The notes: generated from the letters alone by a model not told the origin. 64,000 nt of DNA from Bog-756 sp963725275 (GCA_963725275.1 CAVRXS010000006.1:372001-436000), one strand, 5' to 3'. Positions 1 to 9,732 are shown, counted from the first letter of the stretch. Numbers and translations: made by a program.

Positions 1-148
1 GGCGAGCTCGGCTTCGTCGGGGGCAAGGGCCACTCCGGCGACCGAGCCAGCCTGCTCGGGCAGCCGGTCTGCGCCATCGGCTCTTGCTCCTTGTGGGCGG
101 GCCGGAGGCGGGTCTGTTCGGGAGGGTGATGGCACGTGTTCAGTATAG

Positions 149-165
149 TTAGTTCCGCTAACTAA
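149..165. repeat. inverted repeat, possible operator
   Basis: TTAGTT and AACTAA are separated by CCGCT, a perfect 6-bp dyad in AT-rich DNA inside a GC-rich genome. The size would suit a TetR- or MarR-type dimer, but no regulator gene is in view, so the operator role is speculative. Confidence 0.3.
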
Positions 166-265
166 TGCTACGGTCCCCCGCCTGCCTCGTGATCGTGCAG
201 TGTCGGTGTGTGAGTTCTCAGAAATTGGTCTACGCCATATGCATACGGGTATCTATGTATATGAC

Positions 266-285
266 GTATACGGAATTTCCGATAC
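266..285. terminator. possible 3' hairpin after the acyltransferase gene
   Basis: An imperfect inverted repeat, GTAT-A-CGGAA-T-TTCCG-ATAC, lies just over 20 bp beyond the stop of the minus-strand gene ending at 307. There is no clear U-tract and the loop is tight, so it is only a candidate terminator or RNA-stability hairpin. Confidence 0.25.
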
Positions 286-306
286 GGGTCTGCTCGGGCG
301 CCGTGC

Positions 307-2334
307 TCAACCCGTGCGACCGAGGGCAGCGAGTTGCGGAAGGATCTTCGGGGCCAGGTACGCGCCCCCGTCCAGGGTGGTGTGGATCCCGTCCGGCTGG
401 CGGACCACATTTCCCCCGATGGTCCAGGTGAACCGACCGTGCGGGTCGAGATATTCGTGCATCGGCACCACCGCCACCCTGCCCGGGTCTCGTGCGGCCA
501 CCGCTGTCATGATCCGGTTGAGCTGGTCCACCCGGGAGGGGTCGTCGGCCGGCCAGGGAGCGCCGTCGGGTTGCTCGCCGTTGTCGAAGTAGGGAGCGGT
601 GAACAGGGCCACCTTCGCCCCACCGGAACCGAGGATGGCCACTGCCCGCTCGAGCTGGGCCGTCTCGTAGGCGTCGAAGGCGGGATCGCCCAGGTGCTGC
701 CACCGACCGTCGTAGATCCGGTCCTGCACCTCCCACCAACCGATGATGAGGCCGACCACCTGGGGGTGCAGTTGGCGGATGTCGTCGGCCCACCAGGAGG
801 GCCAGAGCGGGCAGTTGGGAAATGGGTCCCCGACGACGCCGCGGTCCTCGAGCGGGAGAACGAGGGCGATCCCGCAGCCGACGTGGGAACGGCCGCCGAG
901 ATCGACTCCGTACCGCGAGGCGTAGGGGGCCAACCCGACCCCCACCGTCAGGGCGAGCGAGTCCCCGACCAGGAGGGTGCGGACTCGACCGCCTGCGCCG
1001 GCGAACGAGGCGACCTGGACCGCCTGCCACTCGGCGCGCACCGCGGCGGGGCCCGACGGCGCGACCGGCGCTGCCGACGCGGCGGGCACCACGCTCATCG
1101 CGGCGACGACCGCAGCAGCCACGGCAACCGTGGCGGGCGCGAGGGCGCGGGCGGAGCGCCAGAAGGTCCCGAGCATGATCGGCCGCTCGATCAGGGTGAA
1201 GCTCGCGATGGCGAGCCCGAGTGTGCAGGCGGTGCGTACGGCCAGGAGATCGATCCCGCTCAAGCCGGTCCGTTCGGCGTCGACGAACACGACCACCGGG
1301 AAGTGCCAGAGGTAGACGCCATAGGAGATAGAGCCCAACCACACCAGCGGTGACAGGGAGAGGACACGGGCCACGCCAGCGCGCGGGAGGCACACCACGG
1401 CGGTGATGACCGCAGCAGTCGAGAGGGCAACCAGGGCGAACCCGCCCCGGTACACGGCGGCCGACGTGCCGGTCAGCGTGCAGGAGAGGACGATGAGCAC
1501 GGCCAGGCCGGCCAGACCCCCGATCGCCACGCCAACGCGGGCCCGAACGCCACGGGCCACCGGGTCCATCCCCTCCCGTCCCCTGCGCAGCTGCACGATG
1601 GTGAGCGCGCAGGCCAGCGCCGCGCCGACCAGGATGCACTGGGCGTGGGTGTCGGTCCCGAAGTAGAGGCGGGTCGTATTTGCAGATGGGCTGTAGAGGA
1701 GGGCCATCTCGAGCGCGGATGCCAGCGCGCCGGCCACCGAGACGACCAGCAGTGCCCGGACCCCGCGGACCACGCTCCGGCTCAGGCTCATCACCGCCAG
1801 CACCACGAAGGGCCAGACCAGGTAGAACTGCTCTTCGACGGCAAGCGACCAGATGTGGGTGAGCGGGGACGGGGGCGAGGTGCTCTGGAAGTAGCTGCCG
1901 CTCGTGGCGATCTGCCACCAGTTGGAGAAGTAACCCAACGACGAGAGCACGCTCATCCGGAAACCGGGGTACTGGCCGGCGGGTTCGGCGAACCGGACCA
2001 CCAGACTGACCACCACCAGGACGACGACCAGCGCCGGGAGCAGTCTCCGGGCACGGCGCAGCCAGAAGCCGGCGAGCCCGATACGGCCACGTCCCCGGAA
2101 CTCGCCGACCAGGAGCCCGGTGATCAGGAAACCCGAGAGGACGAAGAAGACGTCCACGCCGAAGAAGCCGCCCTCGAGCCCTCCCACACCGAAGTGGAAG
2201 GCCAGGACCAACAGGACGGCCACCGCCCGGAGCCCGTCGAGACCGACAGCCCTGTCCCTGCCGGTCGCTGACGGCCGTGCCGCCAGCGGCCCGGCGTCGC
2301 GAGTCACCCCCAACTCCACTGCACCGATCTTCAT
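307..2334 (-). CDS. acyltransferase 3 family protein with SGNH domain (OafA-like)
   Basis: This 675-residue membrane protein should O-acylate a surface glycan. The N-terminal half is an Acyl_transf_3 domain: LDGLRAVAVL then FHFG (the usual histidine in the first helix), WSLAVEEQFYLVWP near residue 180, and SYGVYLWHFPV. The C-terminal part is an SGNH hydrolase-like domain with GDS at about residue 457 and DGIH at about 648, giving the Ser and Asp-x-x-His pair. The ATG at 2334 is chosen over an upstream start at 2481 because GGGGAGGA precedes it and the family sequence begins shortly after. The donor acyl group and acceptor sugar cannot be told. Transcribed divergently from the gene at 2415. 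Confidence 0.9.
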   Translation of the reverse strand: MKIGAVELGVTRDAGPLAARPSATGRDRAVGLDGLRAVAVLLVLAFHFGVGGLEGGFFGVDVFFVLSGFLITGLLVGEFRGRGRIGLAGFWLRRARRLLPALVVVLVVVSLVVRFAEPAGQYPGFRMSVLSSLGYFSNWWQIATSGSYFQSTSPPSPLTHIWSLAVEEQFYLVWPFVVLAVMSLSRSVVRGVRALLVVSVAGALASALEMALLYSPSANTTRLYFGTDTHAQCILVGAALACALTIVQLRRGREGMDPVARGVRARVGVAIGGLAGLAVLIVLSCTLTGTSAAVYRGGFALVALSTAAVITAVVCLPRAGVARVLSLSPLVWLGSISYGVYLWHFPVVVFVDAERTGLSGIDLLAVRTACTLGLAIASFTLIERPIMLGTFWRSARALAPATVAVAAAVVAAMSVVPAASAAPVAPSGPAAVRAEWQAVQVASFAGAGGRVRTLLVGDSLALTVGVGLAPYASRYGVDLGGRSHVGCGIALVLPLEDRGVVGDPFPNCPLWPSWWADDIRQLHPQVVGLIIGWWEVQDRIYDGRWQHLGDPAFDAYETAQLERAVAILGSGGAKVALFTAPYFDNGEQPDGAPWPADDPSRVDQLNRIMTAVAARDPGRVAVVPMHEYLDPHGRFTWTIGGNVVRQPDGIHTTLDGGAYLAPKILPQLAALGRTG

Positions 2335-2350
2335 TTCCTCCCCGGAGTCA

Positions 2351-2356
2351 ACGGTA
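2351..2356 (-). promoter_or_regulatory. putative -10 element TACCGT
   Basis: On the minus strand TACCGT lies 16 nt before the ATG at 2334, with a Shine-Dalgarno GGGGAGGA in between, giving a very short 5' leader. No clear -35 box is seen. Confidence 0.35.
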
Positions 2357-2401
2357 GCCGACCTGTTCGGGCAGCTCCCGGGGCCGGTCCGGGACCGTCG
2401 G

Positions 2402-2407
2402 TACAGT
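2402..2407 (+). promoter_or_regulatory. putative leaderless -10 element TACAGT
   Basis: TACAGT ends 7 nt before a GTG at 2415. The GTG at 2406 would overlap this box, so the box argues for the later start and for a leaderless transcript. Confidence 0.4.
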
Positions 2408-2414
2408 GCGTGGC

Positions 2415-4058
2415 GTGGCTCGAGGCACCCTCTCCCCGACCGTGCCGGCCGGTACCGGGCCCGACGCGGTACCCACGGCACCCGACACCGGGGCCGCCCC
2501 CGATCGCCGTCGGCGGCGCGCCGGGCGGGAGGTGTGGCCGACCGCCGTGCTGATCGGTGCCTTTGCAGTCTCCCGGCTCATCGCCGCTGCCGCAGGGGTG
2601 CGCTTCGACGACAGCGTGCTCCAGGGGACCCGGCTCACCGACAAGTGGCAGCTGCTCGACGTCCACCTGCTCCGCACCGATCTGATCGACAGCGTCTGGC
2701 ACCTCAACAGCCAGCCTCCGCTGTACAACCTCTACGGCGGGCTGGTCCTGTGGCTGCCGACCGGGCTGCGGCACCCCTTCGAGACCGCCTGCGGGCTGGC
2801 GCTCGGACTGGTCATCGTCCTGTGCACGTACCACCTGCTCCTCGAGCTCGCGGTGCCGCGTGGCGTGGCGCTCGGCGTGACCCTGGTGGGGGTCGTCGCG
2901 TCACCGGCATATCTCCTCTACGAGAACTGGCTCGACTACGCAGAGCCCACAGCCGCCCTCGGGACGTTCGCAGCCTGGTGCCTCGTCCGCTACTTGCGGA
3001 CCGGTCGGGCCCGGTACGGACTCGGGTTCTTCGGCGGCTACGCGGGCGTAGTGCTGCTCGACAGCACGTACCAGATCGAGTGGCTGCTGGTCGGGCTCGT
3101 CGTCGTCCTGGTCGTCCTGCGCGGACGGTGGAGACAGGTCCTGGCCGTCGCCGCGGTGCCGGTGCTCCTCGTCGCCACCTGGTACGTGAAGGACATCGTG
3201 CTCTTCGGCACCACAACGACCAGCAGCTGGGTCGGCATGAACCTGGCCCGATCGGTGCTGTTCAAGGCACCGCCGGCCACCATCGCCGGGCTCGAGCGCC
3301 AGGGCACCCTCAGCCCGCTCGCCTCGGTTCCGGCCTTCGGCCCTCCGAGCGTGTACGTCCCGAGGTTCACGCATCCGACCGCCCAGGTGGACCAGGCCCT
3401 CGGCGCGCTCTACAAGACCGACGGCGCCACCAACTTCAACAACCCGATCTACATCACGGTCTCGTCGCAGTACCTCCACGACGACCTGGCCTACATCGCG
3501 GCCCGCCCGGGCGAGTACGTCGCGGACCTCGACCGCGCCGTTCAGGTCTGGCTCGTCCCGAGCGATCAGAACTTCGCCAATTCACTGGACTGGCCGGCGG
3601 TGCGCGGGTACGCCGCCGTCTACGACCGGGTGGTCGAGTGGCAACCGGTCATGGACCCGGCGGCCGCCGAGGTCGTGTTCGAGCGCCAGCCGAGCCCTCT
3701 CTCGTGGCTCTCGATCCAAGCCGTCGCCGTCTACGCCCTCGCCCTCCTCGGGACGCCGGTTCTGGTCTGGCTGCGGCGGCGCGACCAGGCGACCGCCGGC
3801 ACGCTGCTCATCCTCTGGTGGACGACGGCCTACGCCTTCGCCGCGAGCTCGCTCATCGAGATCGGAGAGAACGAGCGGTTCCGCTTCGAGCTCGGAACGG
3901 TTCCGCTGGTCCTCGCGATCGTGGTCGTGACCGCGGCGGTCCGGGCCGTGTGGTCTGCACGGAAGCCGGCGCGCCGGGGCGTGCCGGGGACGCCGGCGAC
4001 CGCCGATGGGAAGAGGGACTCGCCGCTCAGCCCCGGGTCCGTGTTGCCCGGAACGTGA
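2415..4058 (+). CDS. polytopic membrane protein, GT-C glycosyltransferase-like
   Basis: The 547-residue protein has a short basic N-terminus, then about eight to ten hydrophobic helices and a long extracytoplasmic loop (roughly residues 255-405) before a last membrane block. NSQPPLYNLYGG resembles the QPPLY region of GT-C/PMT-type transferases that use polyprenyl-phosphate sugars, but no acidic catalytic pair can be assigned with confidence. A transferase on the outer face of the membrane is an inference from layout and from neighbouring acyltransferases. The start is set at GTG 2415 because a TACAGT box sits 7 nt upstream; GTG 2406 is the alternative. Its 3' end overlaps the convergent acyltransferase gene by about 30 bp. 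Confidence 0.75.
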   Translation: MARGTLSPTVPAGTGPDAVPTAPDTGAAPDRRRRRAGREVWPTAVLIGAFAVSRLIAAAAGVRFDDSVLQGTRLTDKWQLLDVHLLRTDLIDSVWHLNSQPPLYNLYGGLVLWLPTGLRHPFETACGLALGLVIVLCTYHLLLELAVPRGVALGVTLVGVVASPAYLLYENWLDYAEPTAALGTFAAWCLVRYLRTGRARYGLGFFGGYAGVVLLDSTYQIEWLLVGLVVVLVVLRGRWRQVLAVAAVPVLLVATWYVKDIVLFGTTTTSSWVGMNLARSVLFKAPPATIAGLERQGTLSPLASVPAFGPPSVYVPRFTHPTAQVDQALGALYKTDGATNFNNPIYITVSSQYLHDDLAYIAARPGEYVADLDRAVQVWLVPSDQNFANSLDWPAVRGYAAVYDRVVEWQPVMDPAAAEVVFERQPSPLSWLSIQAVAVYALALLGTPVLVWLRRRDQATAGTLLILWWTTAYAFAASSLIEIGENERFRFELGTVPLVLAIVVVTAAVRAVWSARKPARRGVPGTPATADGKRDSPLSPGSVLPGT

Positions 4059-6060
4059 GGCCGCTCTCGGCGGCGGGCGGGAGCAGGATCGGCTGCAGCC
4101 ACTCGCCACCGGCCTTGGAGATGTGGATGCCGTCGGCCCACCGTACGGTGATCCCGTCGATCTCCGCCTGGAACTGGCCGTGCGGGTCGAGGATCCGATT
4201 GAGATCGACGACGGTGACCACGCCGGGGTTGCGGGCTGCCACCTCTGTGAGGATCCTGTTGAAGTCCTGCACCCGCACGGGGCTGTCCTCCGGGGAGAGG
4301 GTGCCGTCGATCGATTCGTTGATCGGGTCGATGTAGGGCATCGTGAAGAGCAGGACGTGTGCCCCCCCGGAAGAGAGGACCTCGACCGCGTGCTCGATCT
4401 CGTCCTCGTTGTGCTTGTACCAGGCGGGCTGGGTGATGTTGACCAGATGGCCCTCGTAGACGTGGTCGAGGATGTCCCACCGACCCATGAGCAGCCCGGT
4501 GACCTCGGGGTGGAAGGTGGCCATCTGGTGGGCCCAGAGCGAGGGCCAGGCCTTACAGGCCGACTCGGGATCGTCGACCGCACCGTTGGTGGTCGAGATG
4601 GTCGGGAGGTCGTCGAGGTCGCACCCGAGGACCGCCTTGTCGATGAGCGTGACCCCGTAGTGCTGCACGCTGTCCACCTCGAGCCCGATCCCCATGGTCA
4701 CCGCGAGGGAGTCGCCGACCAGGTAGAACCGGATCGGGTGTTTGGTGAACGCACCTGCCTGGGCCAGCGCTGCGTGCTCGGCGGCAGGCATGACGGTAGG
4801 AATGCGCGGGGCGGCGGTGGCGGGCACCACCGTGCCGGCGACGACCACCGCAACGGTGACCCCCATCACGGCGAGCGCCGGGGTGATCGATCGCACCGAG
4901 CGCCAGAACGTCCCGTACATCACCGGCCGCTCCACCAGGCGGTAGCTGGCTGCGGCGAGGACCACGGTGATCGCGAAGCGGATCGCGAGCAGGGCGAGAC
5001 CGGAGGTATGGGTCCGGGCGGGATCGACGAAGACGGAGACCGGGAAGTGCCAGAGATAGGCGCCATAGGAGATGGTCCCGAGCAGCACCAGCGGGCGGGT
5101 GGCGAGGACCCGGGCGATCGGTCCCCTCGGCACGCAGATCGCGGCCACGATCACCGCGGCCGCGGAGAGGGCCGAGACGGCGAACCCGCCGCGGTAGTCG
5201 AAGGGCGTGTTGCCGGTGAGCCGGCTGGAGAGCACGAACGTCACGGCGAAGCCGGCGAGGCCGCAGACCACCAGTGCCGTCCGCGCCCAGGGCGAGGCCG
5301 CCTCCGGTGCCATCCCCTCCCCACCCCGCCGGAGCTGGACGAGGGTCAGCACGCACGCCACACAGGCGCCGATCAGGATCGACTGCGCGTGGGTGTCGGT
5401 GCCGAAGTAGAGCCGGGTCGGGTCGGTGTTCGGCTTGTAGAGCAGCGCCATCTCGACCACCGAGACGACCGTGCCCACCGCGGAGAGCACCAGGAGGGAG
5501 CGGACCCCACGGCGGAAGGTCGAGCACGCCCGCATCACCAGCAGCACCACCAGCGGCCACACCAGGTAGAACTGCTCCTCCAATGACAGCGACCAGGTAT
5601 GGGTCAGCGGCGAGATGGCGCCGGTCTGGTTGAAGTAATTGCCACTGGCCGCGATCTGCCACCAGTTGGAGAAATAGAAGAGCGCGGAGAGCGCGTCCAT
5701 CCGGTAGCCGGGGTAGGTCCCCGGCGCGGCCACGAACCGCACCAGCAGGGTGACCACCACCAGGACGATGAGGAGGGCGGGCAGCAGTCGCCGGGCCCGG
5801 CGCAGCCAGAAGGCCGAGAGCTTGATCCGGCGCCGTTTGCGGAACTCACCGATCAAGAGCCCCGTGATCAGATAGCCGGAGAGGACGTAGAAGATGTCCA
5901 GGCTGAAGAAGCCGCCCTGCAGCCACCCGACGCCGAAGTGGAACCCCATGATGATGAGGAGGGCCACCGCTCGCAGTCCGTCGAGCGCGACCACGCGCTC
6001 CTTGCCGGTCGCCGACGGCCGGGCCGCCGACGCGGTCACCGGTTCGGCCAGCGGCTCCAT
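4027..6060 (-). CDS. acyltransferase 3 family protein with SGNH domain (OafA-like)
   Basis: A 677-residue paralogue of the protein at 307-2334 with the same layout: LDGLRAVALL and FHFG at the start of the membrane domain, WSLSLEEQFYLVWP, SYGAYLWHFPV, then a C-terminal SGNH domain with GDS near residue 449 and DGIH near 643. It should transfer an acyl group to an extracytoplasmic glycan. The ATG at 6060 overlaps the TGA of the upstream membrane protein gene by one base (TGATG), which implies translational coupling. The frame stays open another 864 nt upstream, but that part runs through the neighbour and reads as arginine/proline-rich shadow sequence. Last gene of the operon that starts at 16054. 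Confidence 0.9.
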   Translation of the reverse strand: MEPLAEPVTASAARPSATGKERVVALDGLRAVALLIIMGFHFGVGWLQGGFFSLDIFYVLSGYLITGLLIGEFRKRRRIKLSAFWLRRARRLLPALLIVLVVVTLLVRFVAAPGTYPGYRMDALSALFYFSNWWQIAASGNYFNQTGAISPLTHTWSLSLEEQFYLVWPLVVLLVMRACSTFRRGVRSLLVLSAVGTVVSVVEMALLYKPNTDPTRLYFGTDTHAQSILIGACVACVLTLVQLRRGGEGMAPEAASPWARTALVVCGLAGFAVTFVLSSRLTGNTPFDYRGGFAVSALSAAAVIVAAICVPRGPIARVLATRPLVLLGTISYGAYLWHFPVSVFVDPARTHTSGLALLAIRFAITVVLAAASYRLVERPVMYGTFWRSVRSITPALAVMGVTVAVVVAGTVVPATAAPRIPTVMPAAEHAALAQAGAFTKHPIRFYLVGDSLAVTMGIGLEVDSVQHYGVTLIDKAVLGCDLDDLPTISTTNGAVDDPESACKAWPSLWAHQMATFHPEVTGLLMGRWDILDHVYEGHLVNITQPAWYKHNEDEIEHAVEVLSSGGAHVLLFTMPYIDPINESIDGTLSPEDSPVRVQDFNRILTEVAARNPGVVTVVDLNRILDPHGQFQAEIDGITVRWADGIHISKAGGEWLQPILLPPAAESGLTFRATRTRG

Positions 6061-8096
6061 CACGTGCTCCCGTCTGCGGATGACCGTGAGGCCAGCACGC
6101 AGGATGCCGCGGCCATGATCGAGGAGACGCTGCCTGCCGCCGGCCCGGCCGAGCAGCGGGCCAGGTCGGTCGGCGCCGGGACCACCGACGCATCCGCGCG
6201 GGCGGGGCCCGACCACACCCAGGCGGCGGCTGTGCGCGCGGGTGGTCGTCCGGTGGCCGCGGTCATCAGCACGACGACGTCGCGCACCAGATGGACCCGC
6301 TCGTAGACGGGGAGCGACCGGGGGTCGGGGAGCACCACCAGGGTCACCCCCCAGCCGTCGAGTGCTTCGCGTGTGGCGGTGATCTCGGCCGCGGTGACCG
6401 TCTGAGGTGTCTCCGAGACCGAGAGGTTGCCGATCGCGACCTGACCCGCCCGCTCGGCCTCGGCCCTCGACGGCAGCGCACCCGGGCCGCCGCCGCCGAC
6501 CATGGCGAAGGTCATCCCGCTCGTGGCCTGCCAGGTCATCGCGCTCTGGTAGTAGGCGAAGGGCACCGGGAACACGAGGGCCACCTGTCCGGGTGCGAGG
6601 TCGGGGGCGACCGTGCGGAACCAGGCCGGCGCGACCACCGGCTGGACGGTGAGGGGGAGCCCCTGGCCGTAATACACGGCGATCGGCACGAGCCCGATCG
6701 CGGCCACCAACAGGCCTGCCACCGGGCCGGCCCAGGACCGGCTCGCACGGTCGTTGTGCACAGGCCCCGCCCCGGCGGCGGCGCGGCGGCGGACCGCGCG
6801 GTGGGTGTGGTCGACGATGAGCCCGAGCAGGACGGCAGCGGACAGGTAGGTCACCAGGAGGAACCGGCTCGGGATCACGTTGTCCAGTTGGGGCCAGCCG
6901 GCAAAGAGCCGCCACGGGGTCCAATGGCCCTTCTGCACACCGAGTGCGAGCCAGGCCGAGAGCACCCCGATCGCCCCGAAGAACCAGAGCCGGCGGTCGC
7001 GGTGCCAGACGAGCACGCCGGCGCCCAGCACTGCGAACAGCCCGATCCCGAAGTAGACGGCGGAGCGGGTCGGCGCCTGGTAGCCACCGAACCGGTGGGC
7101 CAGCGCGAGCAGCTGGGCCGACGGCGCAGACGGCCAGGTGAGCTGCCCGAGCGTGGTGCCGAACTGGCTGATCTCCGAGTCAGGACCCCAGATCCCGCCG
7201 GAGAGGTGCGCGGGGCCGGCCAGCGCGAACCACGTCGGGTAGGCCAGCAGGAGCGCCGACGTGCCGGCCGCCGACCCGAGCCCGATGGTGCCGTACCGGA
7301 GCCGGCCGCGGACCGCGTCCGGCCGGAGGAGCGCGGCGACGGCCAGGAGGACCGCCGCGATGCCGGCGGTCACCGCCGCGATGGCCAGCACCTCGGTCCC
7401 CACGAAGAGCTGGAGGGCCACGAGGACCCCGAGCAGGACACCGACCGGGACGGGACGCCGGCGTTGCCGGACCAGCAACTCGTCGAGACACGCGACGATC
7501 AGCGGGGGGATCGCTGCGAAGCCGAGCATGAGGTGGCCGTCGGTCAACGCGGTGAGGACGAACGGCGAGAACCCGTAGAGAAGCCCGCCGAGGAACGCCG
7601 CCGGGGACCACGTCACCCAGCGCTGCAGGAGCACGAACATGGCGAGGGCCGAGAGGGCGGGGCTGAGGGTGAGCGCCACGTTGAGGGAGGCGATCGGTCC
7701 GAACAGCCAGGTGACCGGGGCGAGCGGTACGCCGAGCCCGACCTCGGCGGTATTGGCCAGCAGGTTCACGCCTCCCGGATGGAACAGGTCCGTCGAGTAG
7801 AGGGGCGAGAGACCGTGGGAGATGGCGTGCGCGGGCCAGGCCAGGAACCAGGTCATGAGCGAGGTGTCACCGCAGCCACAGGTCGTGGTAGAGGTCGGGT
7901 GGCTCGACCAGACGTTCCACCAGACGACCAGCGAAAGTGCCAGGTAGGCGCCGCCTGCCGCGAACAGCGCGCTCCCACCGCTCCAGTGGTGCGGTGGGCC
8001 GTCGCATCCGGACGACCCGACGGGGCCGGTGTCGCTGCGGGGTCCCCGCACCCCTGCTGTGAGCGCGCCCTCGGGGCGGTCGTCGACGGTCGTCAT
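6060..8096 (-). CDS. polytopic membrane protein, TCGCGD family (intact paralogue)
   Basis: The intact member (678 residues) of three tandem paralogues; the others are at 10231-12292 and 12289-14202. After a cytoplasmic N-terminus come a first helix, a conserved extracytoplasmic loop with WWNVWSSHP and TCGCGD, and LFHPGGVNLL, then about ten more helices and a soluble C-terminal region that includes GWGVTLVVLP. The layout resembles GT-C transferases, whose acidic catalytic residues lie in the first outer loop; an equivalent role for the D of TCGCGD is a guess. ATGA overlap with the upstream gene and TGATG with the downstream one place it inside the operon. I know no experimentally defined function for this family. 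Confidence 0.85.
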   Translation of the reverse strand: MTTVDDRPEGALTAGVRGPRSDTGPVGSSGCDGPPHHWSGGSALFAAGGAYLALSLVVWWNVWSSHPTSTTTCGCGDTSLMTWFLAWPAHAISHGLSPLYSTDLFHPGGVNLLANTAEVGLGVPLAPVTWLFGPIASLNVALTLSPALSALAMFVLLQRWVTWSPAAFLGGLLYGFSPFVLTALTDGHLMLGFAAIPPLIVACLDELLVRQRRRPVPVGVLLGVLVALQLFVGTEVLAIAAVTAGIAAVLLAVAALLRPDAVRGRLRYGTIGLGSAAGTSALLLAYPTWFALAGPAHLSGGIWGPDSEISQFGTTLGQLTWPSAPSAQLLALAHRFGGYQAPTRSAVYFGIGLFAVLGAGVLVWHRDRRLWFFGAIGVLSAWLALGVQKGHWTPWRLFAGWPQLDNVIPSRFLLVTYLSAAVLLGLIVDHTHRAVRRRAAAGAGPVHNDRASRSWAGPVAGLLVAAIGLVPIAVYYGQGLPLTVQPVVAPAWFRTVAPDLAPGQVALVFPVPFAYYQSAMTWQATSGMTFAMVGGGGPGALPSRAEAERAGQVAIGNLSVSETPQTVTAAEITATREALDGWGVTLVVLPDPRSLPVYERVHLVRDVVVLMTAATGRPPARTAAAWVWSGPARADASVVPAPTDLARCSAGPAAGSVSSIMAAASCVLASRSSADGST

Positions 8097-9628
8097 CGGG
8101 CTCCGACTCCGATCCCGATGGTGTCGTCCTCGCCTGCCGGGACCGTGGTGTCCGCCACCGCCGGGGTCGTCTCACCGGCGGTCTGCTGCGCTCCGGGACG
8201 CTGCGACCCGAGGCCCCCCAGGGGCAGCGCCGCGCTTGCCACCACCGCCCAGACGGCGACGATCCACCATGCGCCCAGCACGGGGAACTCGGTCACCCGG
8301 TGGACGGTCGAGAGGATCCACGGCCCGATGGCACCGGTGCCGGTGACCAGCGCACCAGCGATTGCGACCATACCCCAGGCCAGTCCAGCCCAAGCCCACC
8401 CGTCGTTGGCCGCACCGATCCGGCGGCGCACCGGGGACAGCAGAAGTCCGCCGACGATCGCCAGGGGAGCGGCGAGGACCAGCACATGGAGGTACGGCGA
8501 CATCCCGGCCTCGGTGGCACGAGCCCGCCCGAACCAGTCCGCGGCGGGCGACAAGGTCGAGGTCACCCCCCGGGCGTGGAGGGCCCGCGCCACCGCAGGC
8601 CACGAGCCCACCAGGGCGAGCGCCACCAGGCCCCTCGTCGCCGGGGGGCGCCATCCGCGACGGCGCTCCGCTGCGGGGACCGCGGCAATCGCACGCGCGG
8701 TCATCAGCAGGATGATCCCGACCGCGGTGACCGCGCCCTCGTCCTTGGAGAGGCCGGCCACGAGCACCAGGACGAATGCCGCTCCCTGATCAGACCGGCT
8801 CCCCGCACCCTGCATCCCGAACGCGATCGCACCGACCGCCGCCAGCGACCAGATCGGGTCGGCGTAGCCGTTGGTCATGAAGGGTTCGGTGACGCCGAAG
8901 GCGACGAGGACGAGCAGGACTGCCGAGACGATCCCGACCACCGCCGGTGCGATCGACGACAGCGTGGTGCCCGACGCCGGCCGTGCCGCAGCTCGCCTGC
9001 CGAGATCGACGACCGCGAAGGCAGCAGCCAACAGGGCACAGGTGTTGAGCAGTGCAACCAGGACGACGGCGAGGCGCACCGACGTATTGCCGGTCACACT
9101 GGCCGAGACCGCCGCGGCCGCGCTCACCAGGGGCGGGTAGGCGCTCTGGGTGAGGACCAGACTCGGTGACCGCATGTCGACGAGCAGCTGGTGGTGGGAC
9201 TGGAGGAACCAGCCCGAGCGCATGAGCCAGAGCGCGCGCGCGTCGAATCCCACCGTGGGCGTCGCGAGGGCGCGCAGGCCCCAGACGCACGCGCCCACGA
9301 GGCAGGCCGCGGCGAGTGCACCCAGGGCACGGTCCCGGCCGTCGGTGGTCGTGTCGACCGGGCCGGGCCAGCTCCCCTGCCGCAGGGGACGGCGCCACCG
9401 GAAGAGGACGGCCGACACCGCACCGAGGATGGCGAGGCCGACGAACCACCCCATGAACGTGCCGCCGATGGAGAGGAAGCCGGTCGCCGAGAGTCCGGCG
9501 ACGACCGCACCACCGAGGGGCGCCAAGGGGACGGTCGCCCAACGGAGTCCGACCAGCACGACGACCGGCGCGACTCCGGCCGCCGACAGTACGAGGAGCG
9601 CGACGACGGCCGCGGGAACAGTGGTCAC
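8093..9628 (-). CDS. polytopic membrane protein, GT-C/GT39-like
   Basis: 511 residues, hydrophobic almost throughout, with about 11-13 predicted helices. The first large loop after the N-terminal helices contains GFDARALW and, later, SAYPPLV, the sort of acidic and PP-containing loop seen in polyprenyl-phosphate-sugar transferases, but the match is loose. The C-terminus ends in a Thr/Ala-rich tail. The GTG start at 9628 is the first in a region without a strong Shine-Dalgarno. It overlaps the next gene by ATGA (8093-8096). Operon context suggests it works with the TCGCGD-family proteins on the same envelope glycan. Confidence 0.75.
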   Translation of the reverse strand: MTTVPAAVVALLVLSAAGVAPVVVLVGLRWATVPLAPLGGAVVAGLSATGFLSIGGTFMGWFVGLAILGAVSAVLFRWRRPLRQGSWPGPVDTTTDGRDRALGALAAACLVGACVWGLRALATPTVGFDARALWLMRSGWFLQSHHQLLVDMRSPSLVLTQSAYPPLVSAAAAVSASVTGNTSVRLAVVLVALLNTCALLAAAFAVVDLGRRAAARPASGTTLSSIAPAVVGIVSAVLLVLVAFGVTEPFMTNGYADPIWSLAAVGAIAFGMQGAGSRSDQGAAFVLVLVAGLSKDEGAVTAVGIILLMTARAIAAVPAAERRRGWRPPATRGLVALALVGSWPAVARALHARGVTSTLSPAADWFGRARATEAGMSPYLHVLVLAAPLAIVGGLLLSPVRRRIGAANDGWAWAGLAWGMVAIAGALVTGTGAIGPWILSTVHRVTEFPVLGAWWIVAVWAVVASAALPLGGLGSQRPGAQQTAGETTPAVADTTVPAGEDDTIGIGVGAR

Positions 9629-9732
9629 CGCGCACCCACGTCACTCACAGGGGTGGGGCCGGTGGTGGGCCGCTGCCCGGCACACTCGACCCGGTCCCCT
9701 CCCGGACGGAGACGCCGTCGTGGGGGTGGGCG

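Larger units (their letters stand above)
1..306. other. gene-poor left edge with an AT-rich, palindrome-rich patch
   Basis: No convincing gene is visible here. The first 120 bases are GC-rich and could hold the end of a neighbouring gene, but neither strand gives a recognisable product. From about 135 to 300 the base composition drops sharply and short palindromes cluster. It lies downstream of the minus-strand acyltransferase that ends at 307, so it probably holds that gene's 3' end signals and perhaps an operator for a gene beyond the window. Confidence 0.5.

Noticed and set aside
334..1353. 339-residue plus-strand frame
   Set aside because: Antisense to the acyltransferase/SGNH gene; composition is that of a shadow frame and no domain is visible.
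6061..6924. N-terminal extension of the acyltransferase frame to 6924
   Set aside because: It overlaps the intact TCGCGD-family gene and reads as Pro/Arg-rich sequence. ATG 6060 has TGATG coupling and matches the family start.
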